Notes: generated from the sequence alone by a model not told the origin. A DNA stretch of 64,000 bases from Robertmurraya siralis (GCF_005502275.1 NZ_SWLZ01000003.1:186001-250000); one strand, 5' to 3'; positions 34,727 to 44,906 are shown, counted from the stretch's first letter. Program-made: numbers and translations.

Positions 34727-35554
34727 ATGACACCTAGAAAAAGACTAATTATATTTACCACTTTATTTTGCATTACAATTGTTATTTTCTCTTCATCTAT
34801 GATTTTAGGAAAACATCTTTCTCTTGAAGCAAAAGTACAAGCCACTACAATCAATAAAAGCACCTATCGCATTCACAAAACAAAATTAATGAATATCGAA
34901 GTAAAAGGAAATTCATTAAACACGTTTTTTCAAACGAAAAGTGCTGCCCGCGTGATTTATTTAACCTTTGATGATGGTCCAACTGAATACACAGAAGGAA
35001 TTTTAAAAATTCTTCATACTCATCAAATTAAATCAACCTTTTTTATGCTCAATGAAAATATGATTAAAAGGCCTGAAATTGTAGAAAACGTTGTTGCAGA
35101 TGGACATGCAATTGGCTGCCATGGTGTGACTCATCGAGTTTCGAATTTCTATAAAACCATGACATCGCCTCGAGAAGAAATGGATACTTGCGCTAAAACA
35201 TTAGAGTCCGTTTCTGGGAAATCGAGCAAAATTGTGAGAGTGCCATTTGGGAGCTTTCCTAATTTAACATCCGCCCAAAAAATAGAACTTGATAAAGCAG
35301 ATTACGTAATGTGGGATTGGAACGTAGATAGCAACGATTGGAAAATCGATAACCCGAAGACGATTACACAATCTGTATTAACTCAAGTGCAAAAATTATT
35401 AAAAAAAGACAAAGTCCCAGTTATCCTCTTTCATGATAAAGAGATTACGGCTAAGGTATTACCACAAATTATTGAGGAACTTAAAGATTTAGGTTATGAA
35501 TTTTTACCAATTAACGAAAATGATATTCCCGTACAATTTCAAATTCATTCATAA
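34727..35554 (+). CDS. Polysaccharide deacetylase (NodB domain), membrane-anchored
   Basis: A 275-residue carbohydrate esterase 4 enzyme. An N-terminal helix (LIIFTTLFCITIVIFSSS) acts as a signal or anchor; the NodB domain has motif 1 TFDDGP (D82, D83), zinc-binding histidines H132 and H136 in CHGVTH, and RVPFGSF (motif 3, where the more usual form is RxPY). It probably removes acetyl groups from cell-wall peptidoglycan GlcNAc or MurNAc. RBS AGGAGAGGAAG precedes the ATG. Monocistronic, with a shared terminator at 35559-35584. Confidence 0.88.
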   Translation: MTPRKRLIIFTTLFCITIVIFSSSMILGKHLSLEAKVQATTINKSTYRIHKTKLMNIEVKGNSLNTFFQTKSAARVIYLTFDDGPTEYTEGILKILHTHQIKSTFFMLNENMIKRPEIVENVVADGHAIGCHGVTHRVSNFYKTMTSPREEMDTCAKTLESVSGKSSKIVRVPFGSFPNLTSAQKIELDKADYVMWDWNVDSNDWKIDNPKTITQSVLTQVQKLLKKDKVPVILFHDKEITAKVLPQIIEELKDLGYEFLPINENDIPVQFQIHS

Positions 35555-35558
35555 TATG

Positions 35559-35584
35559 AGCACAGACCAGGTTTGGTCTGTGCT
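35559..35584. terminator. Bidirectional terminator between deacetylase and ypgR
   Basis: Arms AGCACAGACCA and TGGTCTGTGCT are perfect over 11 bases and lie between two convergent genes. The tails are only moderately T-rich. Confidence 0.7.
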
Positions 35585-35594
35585 TATTAATTGT

Positions 35595-36716
35595 TTATTT
35601 ATTTCTCATTTCTGTCATTTGCTTCCAAACAGAACCCTTCGCTTCTTCACCATGCTCAATTCTTTCAATGGCCAATTTAATTTGCATGCTAACTTCAAAT
35701 TCTGGATCGTCTTCTGCGGCTTTTAAGGCCGGAAGAGCCCTTTCATCCCCCACCTCATAAAGGAACATCGCTGCTCTCCAGCGTACAAGTTTACTTTTAT
35801 CTTGTAATGCTAGCGCCATTTCATCTGCCGCTTCAGTAAATCCTAAATCCGACAAGCAGTCACCTGCCGTTCTTCTAACAGTTACAGCTTTATCTTTTAA
35901 TGCTTTATAAAGATACGGTAAAACCTGTTTATCTTCAATCATCCCTAAATAGACGGTCGCTAATCTTCGAATCGATGCTTTTTCATCAGACAGAGCTTTA
36001 TCTAATAGAGGTAAATCCTCCAAAGTTGGATCTTCCATTTGTTCTAACAGCTGATAGCGCTTCTGCCAATTTGGCTCATTTAAATCATCTCGATTTACCT
36101 TTATTTTTTTACGCGGTTGGAACTGAACGACCGGATCAGTACTCTTTGCTTGTCGCAATATTTCTTGCAGCCGTTCCTCTGGATATGCTGCAATTAGCTC
36201 TTCGACAACTTCCTGTCCAATTTCAGCAAATTCACCATAACGAACTCCGTGTTCTTTCCATTTTCGCTGTAAAATATAGTTCTCATCATCTTCAATTTCT
36301 GCCACTAATTTCGTAAATTGTTCGGGCATACCGAAGCGTTTTTCTTCAGTACCATCGGTCAATTTCACTTGAAGAGGGATCCCTTTATACATTTGAATTT
36401 GAACTTTGATTTCGCCAAAATGCTCATCCATACTTTGCCGTTCAGAATTATCTCCTTCTTCTTCTCCAAAAGCCCTTCGCACTTGCGGAAGAAGATCTTT
36501 CCAATCGAATTTAGCATTGCGTTCGATCGCTAAAAAATCAGCAACATGATAGACACCTTTTATTCCTTCGATGTGCAAAATATCCTGTATTACTAGAGGA
36601 GCCCCTGACATCGTTTCTTTTTTATAATTATTGCTTTTTCCCATTGGAAGCTGTTCGTCCAAATTGATTTTCATTGTATTTGGACTCGGAGTAGGTTCAA
36701 TAGATTTAATTTTCAT
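35595..36716 (-). CDS. ypgR: YpgR/CvfC conserved virulence factor C, HEAT-repeat protein
   Basis: A 373-residue protein. The N-terminal 90 residues are a Nfu_N-like domain (KSIEPTPSPNTMKINLDEQ, then HVADFLAIERNAK), followed by a linker and about four HEAT-type helical repeats from about 215 to 360 (pattern LPLLDKALSDEK, LPYLYKALKDK, ALPALKAAEDD). CvfC of Staphylococcus aureus belongs to this family and affects virulence gene expression; the molecular job is unknown. The ATG at 36716 follows AAAGGGTG; a longer in-frame start at 36803 has no site. Confidence 0.85.
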   Translation of the reverse strand: MKIKSIEPTPSPNTMKINLDEQLPMGKSNNYKKETMSGAPLVIQDILHIEGIKGVYHVADFLAIERNAKFDWKDLLPQVRRAFGEEEGDNSERQSMDEHFGEIKVQIQMYKGIPLQVKLTDGTEEKRFGMPEQFTKLVAEIEDDENYILQRKWKEHGVRYGEFAEIGQEVVEELIAAYPEERLQEILRQAKSTDPVVQFQPRKKIKVNRDDLNEPNWQKRYQLLEQMEDPTLEDLPLLDKALSDEKASIRRLATVYLGMIEDKQVLPYLYKALKDKAVTVRRTAGDCLSDLGFTEAADEMALALQDKSKLVRWRAAMFLYEVGDERALPALKAAEDDPEFEVSMQIKLAIERIEHGEEAKGSVWKQMTEMRNK

Positions 36717-36827
36717 AATTTCACCCTTTTTACCGGCAATTACACGCCTTACTATTACAGATTTACTTACATTTATCGTAACATAAGAAAGCTTTTGAAA
36801 CACAAAATGTGCTCGAAAAGCAAATCA

Positions 36828-38714
36828 TTATTCATTTTCAGCTAAATCAGCTAAGTAACTCCATCTTTCGATAAAATGTTCTAGCTTTTCATTTAAGGTA
36901 TTTTCTTCGTTCATCAAAGCCTGTGCCTTTTCAAAATCACTGCCCGTCTGTGTCATTTCTTCCGCGATTTCTTTGAGTCGCGCTTCAACGTTAGCAATAT
37001 CCTCGTCGATTTTTTCCCATTCCATTTTCTCTTTATACGTCATCTTTTTCTTTTTTGGCTTCTCTTCGACCGCCGCTTTATCCTTTGAGGGACTTGATTG
37101 CTTAATCTGTTGGTTAGCAAACTGACTTTCTAATAGCTCTGTATAGTTTCCATAAAATGATTCAATATTTCCATCTCCATTTAAAATAAGCAGTTGTTCT
37201 GCCACTTTATCAAGAAAATAACGATCGTGGGAAACCGTAATAACGACCCCTGGAAAGTCTTCTAAATAATCCTCCAACACCGTTAATGTTTGTGTATCCA
37301 GATCATTGGTTGGCTCATCAAGCAATAAGACATTCGGTTCTGACATAAGGATTTTTAAGAGATATAATCGTCGTTTCTCCCCCCCTGAAAGCTTGCGAAT
37401 CGGAGTTCCATGAGTAAAAGATGGGAATAAGAACCGTTCAAGCATTTGCGTTGCTGAAATCGTCTTCCCATCAGCAGTAGTAACGACTTGTGCCGTTTCC
37501 TTTAAATATTCGATCATTCTTTTACTCTCATCCAAATCCTCATTTTCCTGCGTATAATAAGCAATTTTAACAGTTTGCCCGATCACATACTCTCCTGAAT
37601 CCAACGGGAGTTTTCCTGCTAAAGTGTTTAATAAAGTCGATTTTCCCGTACCATTTCTACCAACGATCCCTATTCTATCCCCCGGTTTCACTAGTAGATC
37701 GAAATCTTTTAAGATTACTTGAGAACCGTAAGATTTATTCGCCTTTTTCAGTTCAAAAACTTGCTTTCCTAAACGGCTGCCTGAAAGTGAAATATCCAGC
37801 TTATCGCCAGACTTGACAGAAGAAATTTGTTCATCTAAGCTTTCAAAGCGCCCAATTCTTGCTTTTTGTTTTGTAGTCCGTGCTTTTGCTCCTCGACGAA
37901 TCCATTCCAGCTCACGACGAAATAAATTTCGTTTTTTTTCTAACGTTGCTGCTTCATTTTCTTCTCGGACCGCTTTCGCTTCAAGAAAGGCAGCATAATT
38001 CCCCTTGTAGCTATATAGCTTTCCCCTATCTAACTCGAACATGCGGTTTGTAACTCGATCGAGAAAGTAACGATCATGGGTAACAAGCAGCAATGCGCCG
38101 CTATACTTGCTTAAGTGCTCTTCAAGCCATTTAACCGACTCATAGTCAAGGTGATTAGTAGGCTCATCTAAAATTAATAAATCAGCTGCTTGAATCAAAA
38201 CCTGTGCCAAAGAAACTCTTTTCTTTTGCCCTCCTGAAAGCTCGGCAATCTTTTTATTAAATTCCACTATTCCAAGTTTCGTTAAGATGGTTTTGGCATT
38301 CGTGCTAACATCCCAACCGTCAACGGCATCCATCTTTCTTTGAAGCTCATAAAGCCTTGCTTGATTTCGCTCGTGATGTGGATCCCTTTCTAAATCCAAT
38401 AAAGCTCTCTCATATTCTTTTACAACTCGAAGGAGCGCTGACTCTCCAGCATACACTTGATCTAATACAGTTAAATTCTCATCAAGTATCGGAGATTGAG
38501 AAGCATAGGCGATTCTATAATCCTTTGGCATCATCACTTCACCGCCATCAGGCAGATCAACACCTGCGACAATTTTCAGCAATGATGATTTTCCCGTGCC
38601 ATTAACTCCAATGAGTCCAATCCGGTCTTTTTCAGCTATCGTAAAGGAGATGTTTTGAAATAATTCTTTTTCTCCATATGTTTTCGTCAAATTATCTATC
38701 GTTAATATTTGCAT
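36828..38714 (-). CDS. ABC-F family ATPase, YfmR/Uup-like
   Basis: About 628 residues with two ABC ATPase domains. Walker A motifs are GVNGTGKS and GRNGTGKS, with signatures LSGGQKK and LSGGEKR, and Walker B LILDEPTNHLD and LLLDEPTNDLD. The inter-domain ABC-F linker and a C-terminal coiled coil (about 555-628, KMEWEKIDEDIANVEARLKE) place it with YfmR/Uup, soluble ribosome-associated factors that relieve stalled or difficult translation; there are no membrane segments. Start MQILTIDNL at 38714 matches the family; no good ribosome-binding site is seen. Confidence 0.9.
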   Translation of the reverse strand: MQILTIDNLTKTYGEKELFQNISFTIAEKDRIGLIGVNGTGKSSLLKIVAGVDLPDGGEVMMPKDYRIAYASQSPILDENLTVLDQVYAGESALLRVVKEYERALLDLERDPHHERNQARLYELQRKMDAVDGWDVSTNAKTILTKLGIVEFNKKIAELSGGQKKRVSLAQVLIQAADLLILDEPTNHLDYESVKWLEEHLSKYSGALLLVTHDRYFLDRVTNRMFELDRGKLYSYKGNYAAFLEAKAVREENEAATLEKKRNLFRRELEWIRRGAKARTTKQKARIGRFESLDEQISSVKSGDKLDISLSGSRLGKQVFELKKANKSYGSQVILKDFDLLVKPGDRIGIVGRNGTGKSTLLNTLAGKLPLDSGEYVIGQTVKIAYYTQENEDLDESKRMIEYLKETAQVVTTADGKTISATQMLERFLFPSFTHGTPIRKLSGGEKRRLYLLKILMSEPNVLLLDEPTNDLDTQTLTVLEDYLEDFPGVVITVSHDRYFLDKVAEQLLILNGDGNIESFYGNYTELLESQFANQQIKQSSPSKDKAAVEEKPKKKKMTYKEKMEWEKIDEDIANVEARLKEIAEEMTQTGSDFEKAQALMNEENTLNEKLEHFIERWSYLADLAENE

Positions 38715-38846
38715 AAAAACCAATCCAATCATCAAAATTACTCACACTTTATTTTATCATAATGAAACCAGTCCTTGTACATTGAGAGATGCTCGTCCTC
38801 ATCAAAAAAGGATTCAGAACCGCTTATTCCAAATCCTTATCGAAGA

Positions 38847-39707
38847 CTATTTATCTGGCCTTTGCAAACCATTATACCAACTAATTCCAATCGTATCTTC
38901 ACCAGCATGAACACCAATCGTCGCCCCTAATGGATGACAGCTAAAGTGCAGGGAAGGAAAATGCAGCTCCAGTTCATTCTTCCATTCTAAAGCGGCTCTT
39001 TGATGTAAGCCGTATAAAATATATACTTCTTTAAAGTTATATTTTTCATAAAATTCGCGCAAGTAATTCACGATTTTATCCTTGGCCTTTTTCTCACTGC
39101 GCGCTTTATCCTTAATCGTAAGTTCGCCATCAGCTACTTGAATAATAGGCTTTATGTTCAACATACTCCCAAGAAAATATCTTAGTCCAGACATTCTGCC
39201 GCTGCGATGAAGTTGTTCAAGGCTACCAACCAACACATAAGCTTCGTATGTTTCTCGCAAGCGTTCAATTTTTTCCTTAATAGCTTCAACTGGAAACCCT
39301 TCCCTCAGCCATTTCATTCCTTGCTTGATTTGGACTGTTAACGGGTATGAAAGGATTTTAGAGTCGATTGTGATCACAGGAATATCAACTAACTGAGCAG
39401 CTTGTTCACTGGATGAAACCGTTCCACTTAGCTTTGCCGAGACGAGAATCGGGACAATCACATCATAATCTCTTTTAAGTCTATCAAATAATTGTTTAAA
39501 TTCTCCTACAGACGGCTGCGAAGTTTTCGGTGGTGACTTTAACGATTTCAACCTTTGAAATAATTGTTCTGATGTTAAATCTATATGATCTAAAAATTGT
39601 TCACCATCCAGCAATATTGACATTGGAACCGCATACAAATCTGAATGCTGTTTCAGTTCTTGATCTAAACTTGCTGTACTGTCTGTAACCCATGCTATTC
39701 TTTTCAA
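38847..39707 (-). CDS. DegV family fatty-acid-binding protein (second copy)
   Basis: A 286-residue DegV protein with VTDSTASL, SQPSVGEF and a conserved ISWY tail region. The TTG start at 39707 follows AGGGGGAG at good spacing; no ATG serves better. It shares domain order with the copy at 12659-13501 and is monocistronic. The role is presumably fatty-acid binding for incorporation via FakA-type kinase; this is family inference. Confidence 0.9.
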   Translation of the reverse strand: MKRIAWVTDSTASLDQELKQHSDLYAVPMSILLDGEQFLDHIDLTSEQLFQRLKSLKSPPKTSQPSVGEFKQLFDRLKRDYDVIVPILVSAKLSGTVSSSEQAAQLVDIPVITIDSKILSYPLTVQIKQGMKWLREGFPVEAIKEKIERLRETYEAYVLVGSLEQLHRSGRMSGLRYFLGSMLNIKPIIQVADGELTIKDKARSEKKAKDKIVNYLREFYEKYNFKEVYILYGLHQRAALEWKNELELHFPSLHFSCHPLGATIGVHAGEDTIGISWYNGLQRPDK

Positions 39708-39798
39708 ACGCTCTCCCCCTAAACTTTAATTAAGACCAGATACTAAAATTAGATGCTAATTTTATTTTACACACATGGATGGGAGAGCGCTAGCGTGA

Positions 39799-40323
39799 TT
39801 ATGCTAAAAGGGTATTTATTTTTTGAAGTGAATCGACTATATAGTCTAACATCATTAATAAATCATCAATTTGATCCTCAAGGACAAGGCGATTGAAATC
39901 AAGAAAAATTTCTTTCGTAATGGTGCTGCAATCTTCTAACGGATTGTAGCTGATTTTTTGAGTAAATGTTCGCTCTGATCCCCATATATCGATAAGAAGC
40001 TCATTTATCCTCTGATGTAATTCTTGGTTATTTTCATGTTCAAGCTTAAAAACGACGAGAACCTTCGCACCTGCAAGTGCCTCGTTTTTTATGTTCGGAT
40101 GCAGTTCAGCCGCAAGATTTTCTAGCGCAGCTTTTAATATAAACGTACATGAAACCCCGTTACCATTACGATTAGAAAAAGTGATCTCATAATGCCTTGA
40201 AAGCTTTGCAAGGTTAATGAGGTCATTGCGATCAAGAATCGATATTTCTCCTTCCAAATCCCGATCATACAATGCCCCTTCAAGAACCACCTTCATATTT
40301 TCAAATGCGGTTGGATCAAACAT
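39799..40323 (-). CDS. Unrecognised conserved-looking protein
   Basis: A 174-residue soluble protein I do not recognise. It has no membrane segment or cofactor motif; the predicted pattern alternates strands and helices in the first 110 residues (ISILDRNDLINLAKLSRHYEITFSNRNG) with a long acidic helical C-terminus (LDFNRLVLEDQIDDLLMMLDYIVDSL). The ATG at 40323 follows AAGGAGTGAGG, a strong site, which supports expression. It lies between degV and fhs as a single gene. Function unknown. Confidence 0.65.
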   Translation of the reverse strand: MFDPTAFENMKVVLEGALYDRDLEGEISILDRNDLINLAKLSRHYEITFSNRNGNGVSCTFILKAALENLAAELHPNIKNEALAGAKVLVVFKLEHENNQELHQRINELLIDIWGSERTFTQKISYNPLEDCSTITKEIFLDFNRLVLEDQIDDLLMMLDYIVDSLQKINTLLA

Positions 40324-40340
40324 ATCCCTCACTCCTTCAT

Positions 40341-40368
40341 AAAATAAACGACAGGGTCACCCCTGCCG
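40341..40368 (-). terminator. Weak terminator after fhs
   Basis: On the minus strand, CAGGG and CCCTG pair around GTGA and are followed by TCGTTTATTTTA. The stem is short, so termination may be partial. Confidence 0.4.
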
Positions 40369-40486
40369 CTCCAGACTTGCGACAAACCTTCTTTCTTTGC
40401 CAAGGAAGTTACAAAAAAGCTCAAGCTATTGGATCTATTGTACTATTTCCATGTCGAAAGTATTTTTTCTTTTATTTTTACTAACT

Positions 40487-42175
40487 TTAAAATAAGCCTA
40501 TCGGATTCCCATCCGCATCAACATCCATTTTTAACGCGGCTGGTGCTTTAGGAAGACCGGGCATCGTCATGACATCACCTGTCAATACAACGATGAAGCC
40601 AGCTCCAATAGACGGTTTAAGTTCTCGAACCGTTACAGTAAAGTCTGTTGGCCTTCCTAACCTTGTTGGATTGTCGGATAATGAGTATTGTGTTTTTGCC
40701 ATACAGACAGGCAAATTGCTCCAGCCAAAGCGTTCAAAGTCTGCCAATTGTTTTTTGGCTTTTGACGAGAATTCAACCTTTGAACCTCCATAAACCTTTT
40801 GAACGATCGTTGTAATTTTATCCTCAATAGAATCAGCCAATTGATACAACGGTGAGAAATTAGATTGACCCTTTTCAATTACTTCAAGTACTCTTTGTGC
40901 AAGGGAGATTCCCCCTGCTCCCCCTTTTTCCCAAACCTCTGTCAGTTCAACTGGAAGGCTGTATTTTTCGCAGAGTTCGAGAAGGGTATTTACTTCCTTA
41001 TCAGTATCAGTAATAAATTTATTGATTGCCACAACAAATGGCAGTCCAAAGCTTTGAATAGTCTCAGCGTGCTTTCTTAAATTTTCAAAGCCTGCTCTCA
41101 GCCCCTCAATACTTTCATTTGCCAGTTCTGACTTCGCAACGCCACCGTGCATCTTTAGCGCCCGAATGGTTGCTACAATCACAACTGCTTCTGGTTTAAA
41201 ACCTGCTGCTCTTGTTTTAATATTGAGAAATTTTTCCGCTCCTAAGTCTGCCCCAAAGCCTGCTTCCGTTACTACATAATCTGCCAGTTTTGATGCGGTA
41301 ACAGTTGCGATCGCACTGTTGCAGCCATGAGCAATATTAGCAAATGGACCTCCATGAACAAGGGCAGGGGTGTGCTCAATTGTTTGGACGAGATTCGGTT
41401 TGATTGCATCCTTTAATAATAATGTTAATGCGCCCTCTACTCCTAAATCAGCAACGGTTACTGGTTCTTTATCAACATTATACGCGACAATCATATTCGC
41501 CAATCTTTGCTTTAAATTTTGCAAGTCAGTTGCTAGACATAGGACAGCCATAATTTCTGAAGCAACTGTAATATCAAAGCCATCCTCACGGGGTACCCCC
41601 TGAACCGGTCCACCAAGCCCCACAATCACTTTTCTTAAAGCACGATCATTTAAGTCAACTGCTCTTTTCCAAACAATCCTTCTTTGATCAATACGCAATT
41701 CATTTCCTTGTTGTAAATGGTTATCGATAAGGGCTGCCAATGCATTATTTGCCGTTGTAATTGCATGGAAATCGCCAGTAAAGTGAAGGTTTATGTCCTC
41801 CATCGGAAGAACTTGGGCATAGCCTCCTCCAGTTGCCCCCCCCTTAATCCCCATTGTAGGTCCTAAAGACGGTTCTCTTAATGCAATCATGACTTTTTTA
41901 TTTAATTTATGTAAAGCATCTCCTAAACCAACTGTTACGGTCGATTTTCCTTCTCCTGCTGGAGTTGGATTAATTGCCGTTACAAGTATGATTTTTCCTG
42001 ATTCTTTTGTCTGCAGTTTTTGAATCGTTTCAGACGAAAGCTTGGCCTTATATTTTCCGTAAAGTTCGAGATCGTCCTCAGTTAAATTCAATTCTGCAGC
42101 AATTTTTATAATCGGCTCCATTTTGGCCTCTTGGGCAATTTCAATGTCAGATTTAAATTTCACATTTACACTCAT
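40487..42175 (-). CDS. fhs: Formate-tetrahydrofolate ligase
   Basis: A 562-residue enzyme that makes 10-formyl-THF from formate, THF and ATP. The P-loop is TPAGEGKST, with the conserved [27 protein letters not shown]-type substrate region and C-terminal IGAGFIV and [10 protein letters not shown] motifs. The ATG at 42175 follows GGGGGT at good spacing; in-frame ATGs further upstream lack a site. It feeds one-carbon units to purine and methionine synthesis and is divergent from metA. Confidence 0.96.
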   Translation of the reverse strand: MSVNVKFKSDIEIAQEAKMEPIIKIAAELNLTEDDLELYGKYKAKLSSETIQKLQTKESGKIILVTAINPTPAGEGKSTVTVGLGDALHKLNKKVMIALREPSLGPTMGIKGGATGGGYAQVLPMEDINLHFTGDFHAITTANNALAALIDNHLQQGNELRIDQRRIVWKRAVDLNDRALRKVIVGLGGPVQGVPREDGFDITVASEIMAVLCLATDLQNLKQRLANMIVAYNVDKEPVTVADLGVEGALTLLLKDAIKPNLVQTIEHTPALVHGGPFANIAHGCNSAIATVTASKLADYVVTEAGFGADLGAEKFLNIKTRAAGFKPEAVVIVATIRALKMHGGVAKSELANESIEGLRAGFENLRKHAETIQSFGLPFVVAINKFITDTDKEVNTLLELCEKYSLPVELTEVWEKGGAGGISLAQRVLEVIEKGQSNFSPLYQLADSIEDKITTIVQKVYGGSKVEFSSKAKKQLADFERFGWSNLPVCMAKTQYSLSDNPTRLGRPTDFTVTVRELKPSIGAGFIVVLTGDVMTMPGLPKAPAALKMDVDADGNPIGLF

Positions 42176-42269
42176 AGCATTTACCCCCATTACCATTCAT
42201 TGATGATTTCCACATAGTTATTGTATCATCTTTTTGTCCAAAGGATTCGGATTTAATTTTGCAAAAGGA

Positions 42270-42298
42270 TTGATACATCATATAAACGGCTATATAAT
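42270..42298 (+). promoter_or_regulatory. Sigma-A promoter of metA
   Basis: TTGATA (42270-42275) and TATAAT (42293-42298) are separated by 17 bases, about 35 bases upstream of the start codon. No S-box riboswitch fits in the short leader. Confidence 0.75.
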
Positions 42299-42333
42299 TT
42301 AAATATTGAAAATTCAAACGAGGAGATGATCAC

Positions 42334-43242
42334 TTGCCAATCAAAATTCCGAAGCTTCTTCCTGCCCGAGAGGTTTTAGAGAAAGAAAATATCTTTATTA
42401 TGGATGAAGTTCGAGCGAATACACAAGATATTCGACCATTAAATATCATCATTCTGAATTTAATGCCGGAAAAAGAAAAAACCGAAGCACAAGTGCTTCG
42501 ATTGTTAGGAAACACTCCTTTGCAAGTAAATATTTCTTTTTTACAAATGGCGACACATCAGTCGAAAACAACAAGTCAACTTCATCTTGACCAATTTTAT
42601 ACGACTTACCCGAATATCAAAAATCGAAAATTTGATGGCATGATAATTACTGGAGCTCCGGTTGAAATGCTCCCGTTTGAATCGGTCGATTATTGGGAGG
42701 AACTGACGGAAATTATGACTTGGTCAACAACAAACGTCACTTCCACTTTACATATTTGCTGGGGTGCTCAAGCAGCTCTTTACCATCACTTCGGAATCGG
42801 AAAGTTTGAATTACCGCGCAAATGTTCCGGTGTTTTTTCACACATTGTAAATGATCGCAGTGAAAAGCTATTAAGAGGATTTGATGATCAATTTTTTGCC
42901 CCCCATTCAAGGTATACCGATGTTCACCAACATAAAATTAACGAGCACCCTGATATTAAGCTCCTCTCCTACTCAGAGGAAGCAGGGCCCTTTATCATGA
43001 GCGCTAATGATGGTAAACAAATCATGATTACAGGGCATTTAGAATATGACGCGTCTACTTTGAGAGAGGAATATAATCGTGACAGACAGCGTGGACTAAA
43101 CATTCATTTACCTGAGCATTATTTTCCTAATAATGATCCAAATAAACAGCCATTGAACCGGTGGCGCTCCCATGCCCACCTTCTCTTCTCAAACTGGTTA
43201 AACTATTATGTGTACCAAGAAACTCCTTACATTTGGGAATAA
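42334..43242 (+). CDS. metA: Homoserine O-acetyltransferase (MetA type)
   Basis: A 302-residue MetA enzyme for methionine synthesis. The nucleophile is C142 in HICWGAQ, and the catalytic His/Glu lie in MITGHLEYD. Residue 111 in GAPVEML is glutamate; in this family E111 favours acetyl-CoA while Gly favours succinyl-CoA, so acetyl transfer is predicted (established family rule, unproven here). TTG start at 42334 has AGGAG 8 bases before it. The C-terminal [25 protein letters not shown] is typical. Monocistronic, with terminator at 43471-43504. Confidence 0.95.
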   Translation: MPIKIPKLLPAREVLEKENIFIMDEVRANTQDIRPLNIIILNLMPEKEKTEAQVLRLLGNTPLQVNISFLQMATHQSKTTSQLHLDQFYTTYPNIKNRKFDGMIITGAPVEMLPFESVDYWEELTEIMTWSTTNVTSTLHICWGAQAALYHHFGIGKFELPRKCSGVFSHIVNDRSEKLLRGFDDQFFAPHSRYTDVHQHKINEHPDIKLLSYSEEAGPFIMSANDGKQIMITGHLEYDASTLREEYNRDRQRGLNIHLPEHYFPNNDPNKQPLNRWRSHAHLLFSNWLNYYVYQETPYIWE

Positions 43243-43470
43243 AAAATGAATGCACACCAATGCGAAAAGTTCCTAAACAGATATGTTAAGAGATTTTCTT
43301 CACACTGAACGCCCTCCAAATAATTACGTGCTGATGTCTTGTCGAAAATTGTAAAACCGAAGTTTTACTGCTACTTCAGCATGTTAGACGTTAGGCTGCT
43401 TGCACAGGATGGGGGTAAACCAAAACGACTCACCCTTCGACGAAGGCTAACCTTTTCTAAATCAAAACAA
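43243..43470. other. metA downstream spacer, no gene seen
   Basis: About 230 bases after metA. Only short frames without ribosome-binding sites are present; a CCCTTCGACGAAGG dyad lies near 43432-43445. The metA terminator follows. Confidence 0.4.
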
Positions 43471-43504
43471 TCTGACCATTCGCTTTGGTCAGACTGTTTT
43501 TTTA
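43471..43504 (+). terminator. Rho-independent terminator of metA
   Basis: Arms TCTGACCA (43471-43478) and TGGTCAGA (43486-43493) are followed by CTGTTTTTTT. Confidence 0.85.
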
Positions 43505-43541
43505 CAAGATTAAATATTGTACTTATATAGCTAGAAATTCA

Positions 43542-44234
43542 CTACTGCTGGTCAGAAAAATATACTTCCTCATATGGTTGCACAACAACAAAGCCCTCCC
43601 CTGAAAATTTCATTTGAATCGATTCACCACTGCCTCTTCCGATGAATGTTTTAAAAGAAATATCTGTTACAAATTCCGGTGTTAAAGAACCAGACCATGC
43701 CACAGTTGCATTAGGATCTGTGTAAACAGGATGATTGGGTGTTACTAACAATGTTAAAGGTTCATAATGAGAAGTTATCGCAATCATTCCTTTGCCTTCT
43801 AAACGGACATTAAATAACCCACCTGACATCATTCCAGCAATTTTCCTCATCAGCTTTATATCCCATTCAATAGATGGTTCAAATGCCAATAAATCATTGC
43901 CATTGACAAAAATAGATTCACCTTGCAAATGTAGAATACTTATTTTTTTTCCTTGATCAGCTACATAAAGTTTGCCATTTCCCGTTGCCTTCATTAACGA
44001 AGTACCTTCACCTGTAAATGCCTTTTTAAACAATTTTCCGAGACCGTGCTCGAAAATCCCTTCTCTTTCATATTTAATATTTCCACGATAAGAAATCATC
44101 GCACCTGCTTTTGCCCATATTTGACCATTCAAATTAATTTCCAGCATCCGCGGCGTTTCAAGTTCAAATAGACCTTCTCCTTTATCTTGTTGCTGTGTTT
44201 GCTTAACAAATTCATTCATTGAGTATCGACTCAT
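43542..44234 (-). CDS. AIM24 family protein
   Basis: A 230-residue protein of the AIM24 family (beta-rich fold; relatives in mitochondria help organise the inner membrane). Landmarks are the repeated glycine turns TRMLEINLNGQIWAKAGAMIS-like and FIGRGSGESIQMKFSGEGFVVVQPYE near the C-terminus. Bacterial function is unknown. ATG at 44234 is placed 9 bases after GGAGCTG; the open frame upstream (to about 44369) overlaps the palindromic repeat at 44281-44380 and is not coding. It lies convergent with metA. Confidence 0.82.
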   Translation of the reverse strand: MSRYSMNEFVKQTQQQDKGEGLFELETPRMLEINLNGQIWAKAGAMISYRGNIKYEREGIFEHGLGKLFKKAFTGEGTSLMKATGNGKLYVADQGKKISILHLQGESIFVNGNDLLAFEPSIEWDIKLMRKIAGMMSGGLFNVRLEGKGMIAITSHYEPLTLLVTPNHPVYTDPNATVAWSGSLTPEFVTDISFKTFIGRGSGESIQMKFSGEGFVVVQPYEEVYFSDQQ

Positions 44235-44280
44235 CCTCATCAGCTCCTGTCCTATAATAATGATTATTTCTCTAATAGCG

Positions 44281-44380
44281 TTGTTAACAAATATGGTTGG
44301 TAAAATGATTTTGGGCTCATTTTGTATGAACCTGGGTTTCAAAAATGAGCGAAAAATCAACACCGACATATAACAAAGCT
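44281..44380. repeat. Dispersed palindromic repeat, GGGCTCATTTT copy
   Basis: One arm, ATGATTTTGGGCTCATTTT, faces AAAAATGAGCGAAAAATCAA and then CACCGACATATAACAAAGC. The outer arm matches copies at 19867 and 48462. Confidence 0.65.
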
Positions 44381-44501
44381 TTTCTAATAAATATTTTATT
44401 ATTACAGAATAAATTTCTATTTTTAAGGAATATTTCCTTGTTTTATCATAACAATAATATAAAAAAAGCTCTATACAGCTTAAAACAAGGAGACTTACTT
44501 A

Positions 44502-44711
44502 ATGGCAGCAGAAGAAATTGTTTCAGTCTATCGAAATTACTCAGGTGATATTATCAGCTTTCAAACATCTCAAGGAAGAATTATTTCTTATCGAAAAGCG
44601 CTGTTAGAAGCAGTTGATGAAAAAATTTCTGGTGTACTATTGTTAGAACCGGAAAATGGCAACATCTTATTTGATCACACCATCTTTGAAGATCTGCCGT
44701 CATATTACTAA
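44502..44711 (+). CDS. DUF3892 family small protein
   Basis: A 69-residue protein resembling DUF3892 (short beta-rich proteins of unknown function common in Bacillaceae), with IVSVYRNYSGDIISFQTSQGRIISY at the start and ISGVLLLEPENG further on. AAGGAG lies about 10 bases before the ATG. The gene sits alone after the repeat at 44281-44380. Confidence 0.7.
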   Translation: MAAEEIVSVYRNYSGDIISFQTSQGRIISYRKALLEAVDEKISGVLLLEPENGNILFDHTIFEDLPSYY

Positions 44712-44865
44712 ATCAACCTAATTCCAGCCAGTTGAACTCTTTTTATAAAAAGAGGTTCTCCGGTTTACATCAATCCTTTCAATCACTGAAAGAGAGAAAC
44801 GTCTTTCTTAAAAACCATTCATAAAGATATATACACGTTGAAATAACCAAAAATCCATGAACTTC

Positions 44866-44906
44866 AAAAAGCCAAAAAAGTTGCTGTAACCATATTTTTG
44901 GCTTTT
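44866..44906 (-). terminator. Rho-independent terminator after DUF3139-like gene
   Basis: Minus-strand arms AGCCAAAAA and TTTTTGGCT are followed by TTTTGAAG, about 60 bases past the stop at 44967. Confidence 0.65.

Noticed and set aside
42197-42333. S-box (SAM) riboswitch before metA
   Set aside because: A sigma-A promoter lies only about 35 bases from the start codon, leaving no space for the aptamer.
43339-43530. Frame covering the metA terminator
   Set aside because: It runs through a clear hairpin terminator and has no supported start.
44235-44369. Upstream extension of the AIM24 gene
   Set aside because: The extra part coincides with the palindromic repeat at 44281-44380, and a properly spaced ribosome-binding site precedes 44234.
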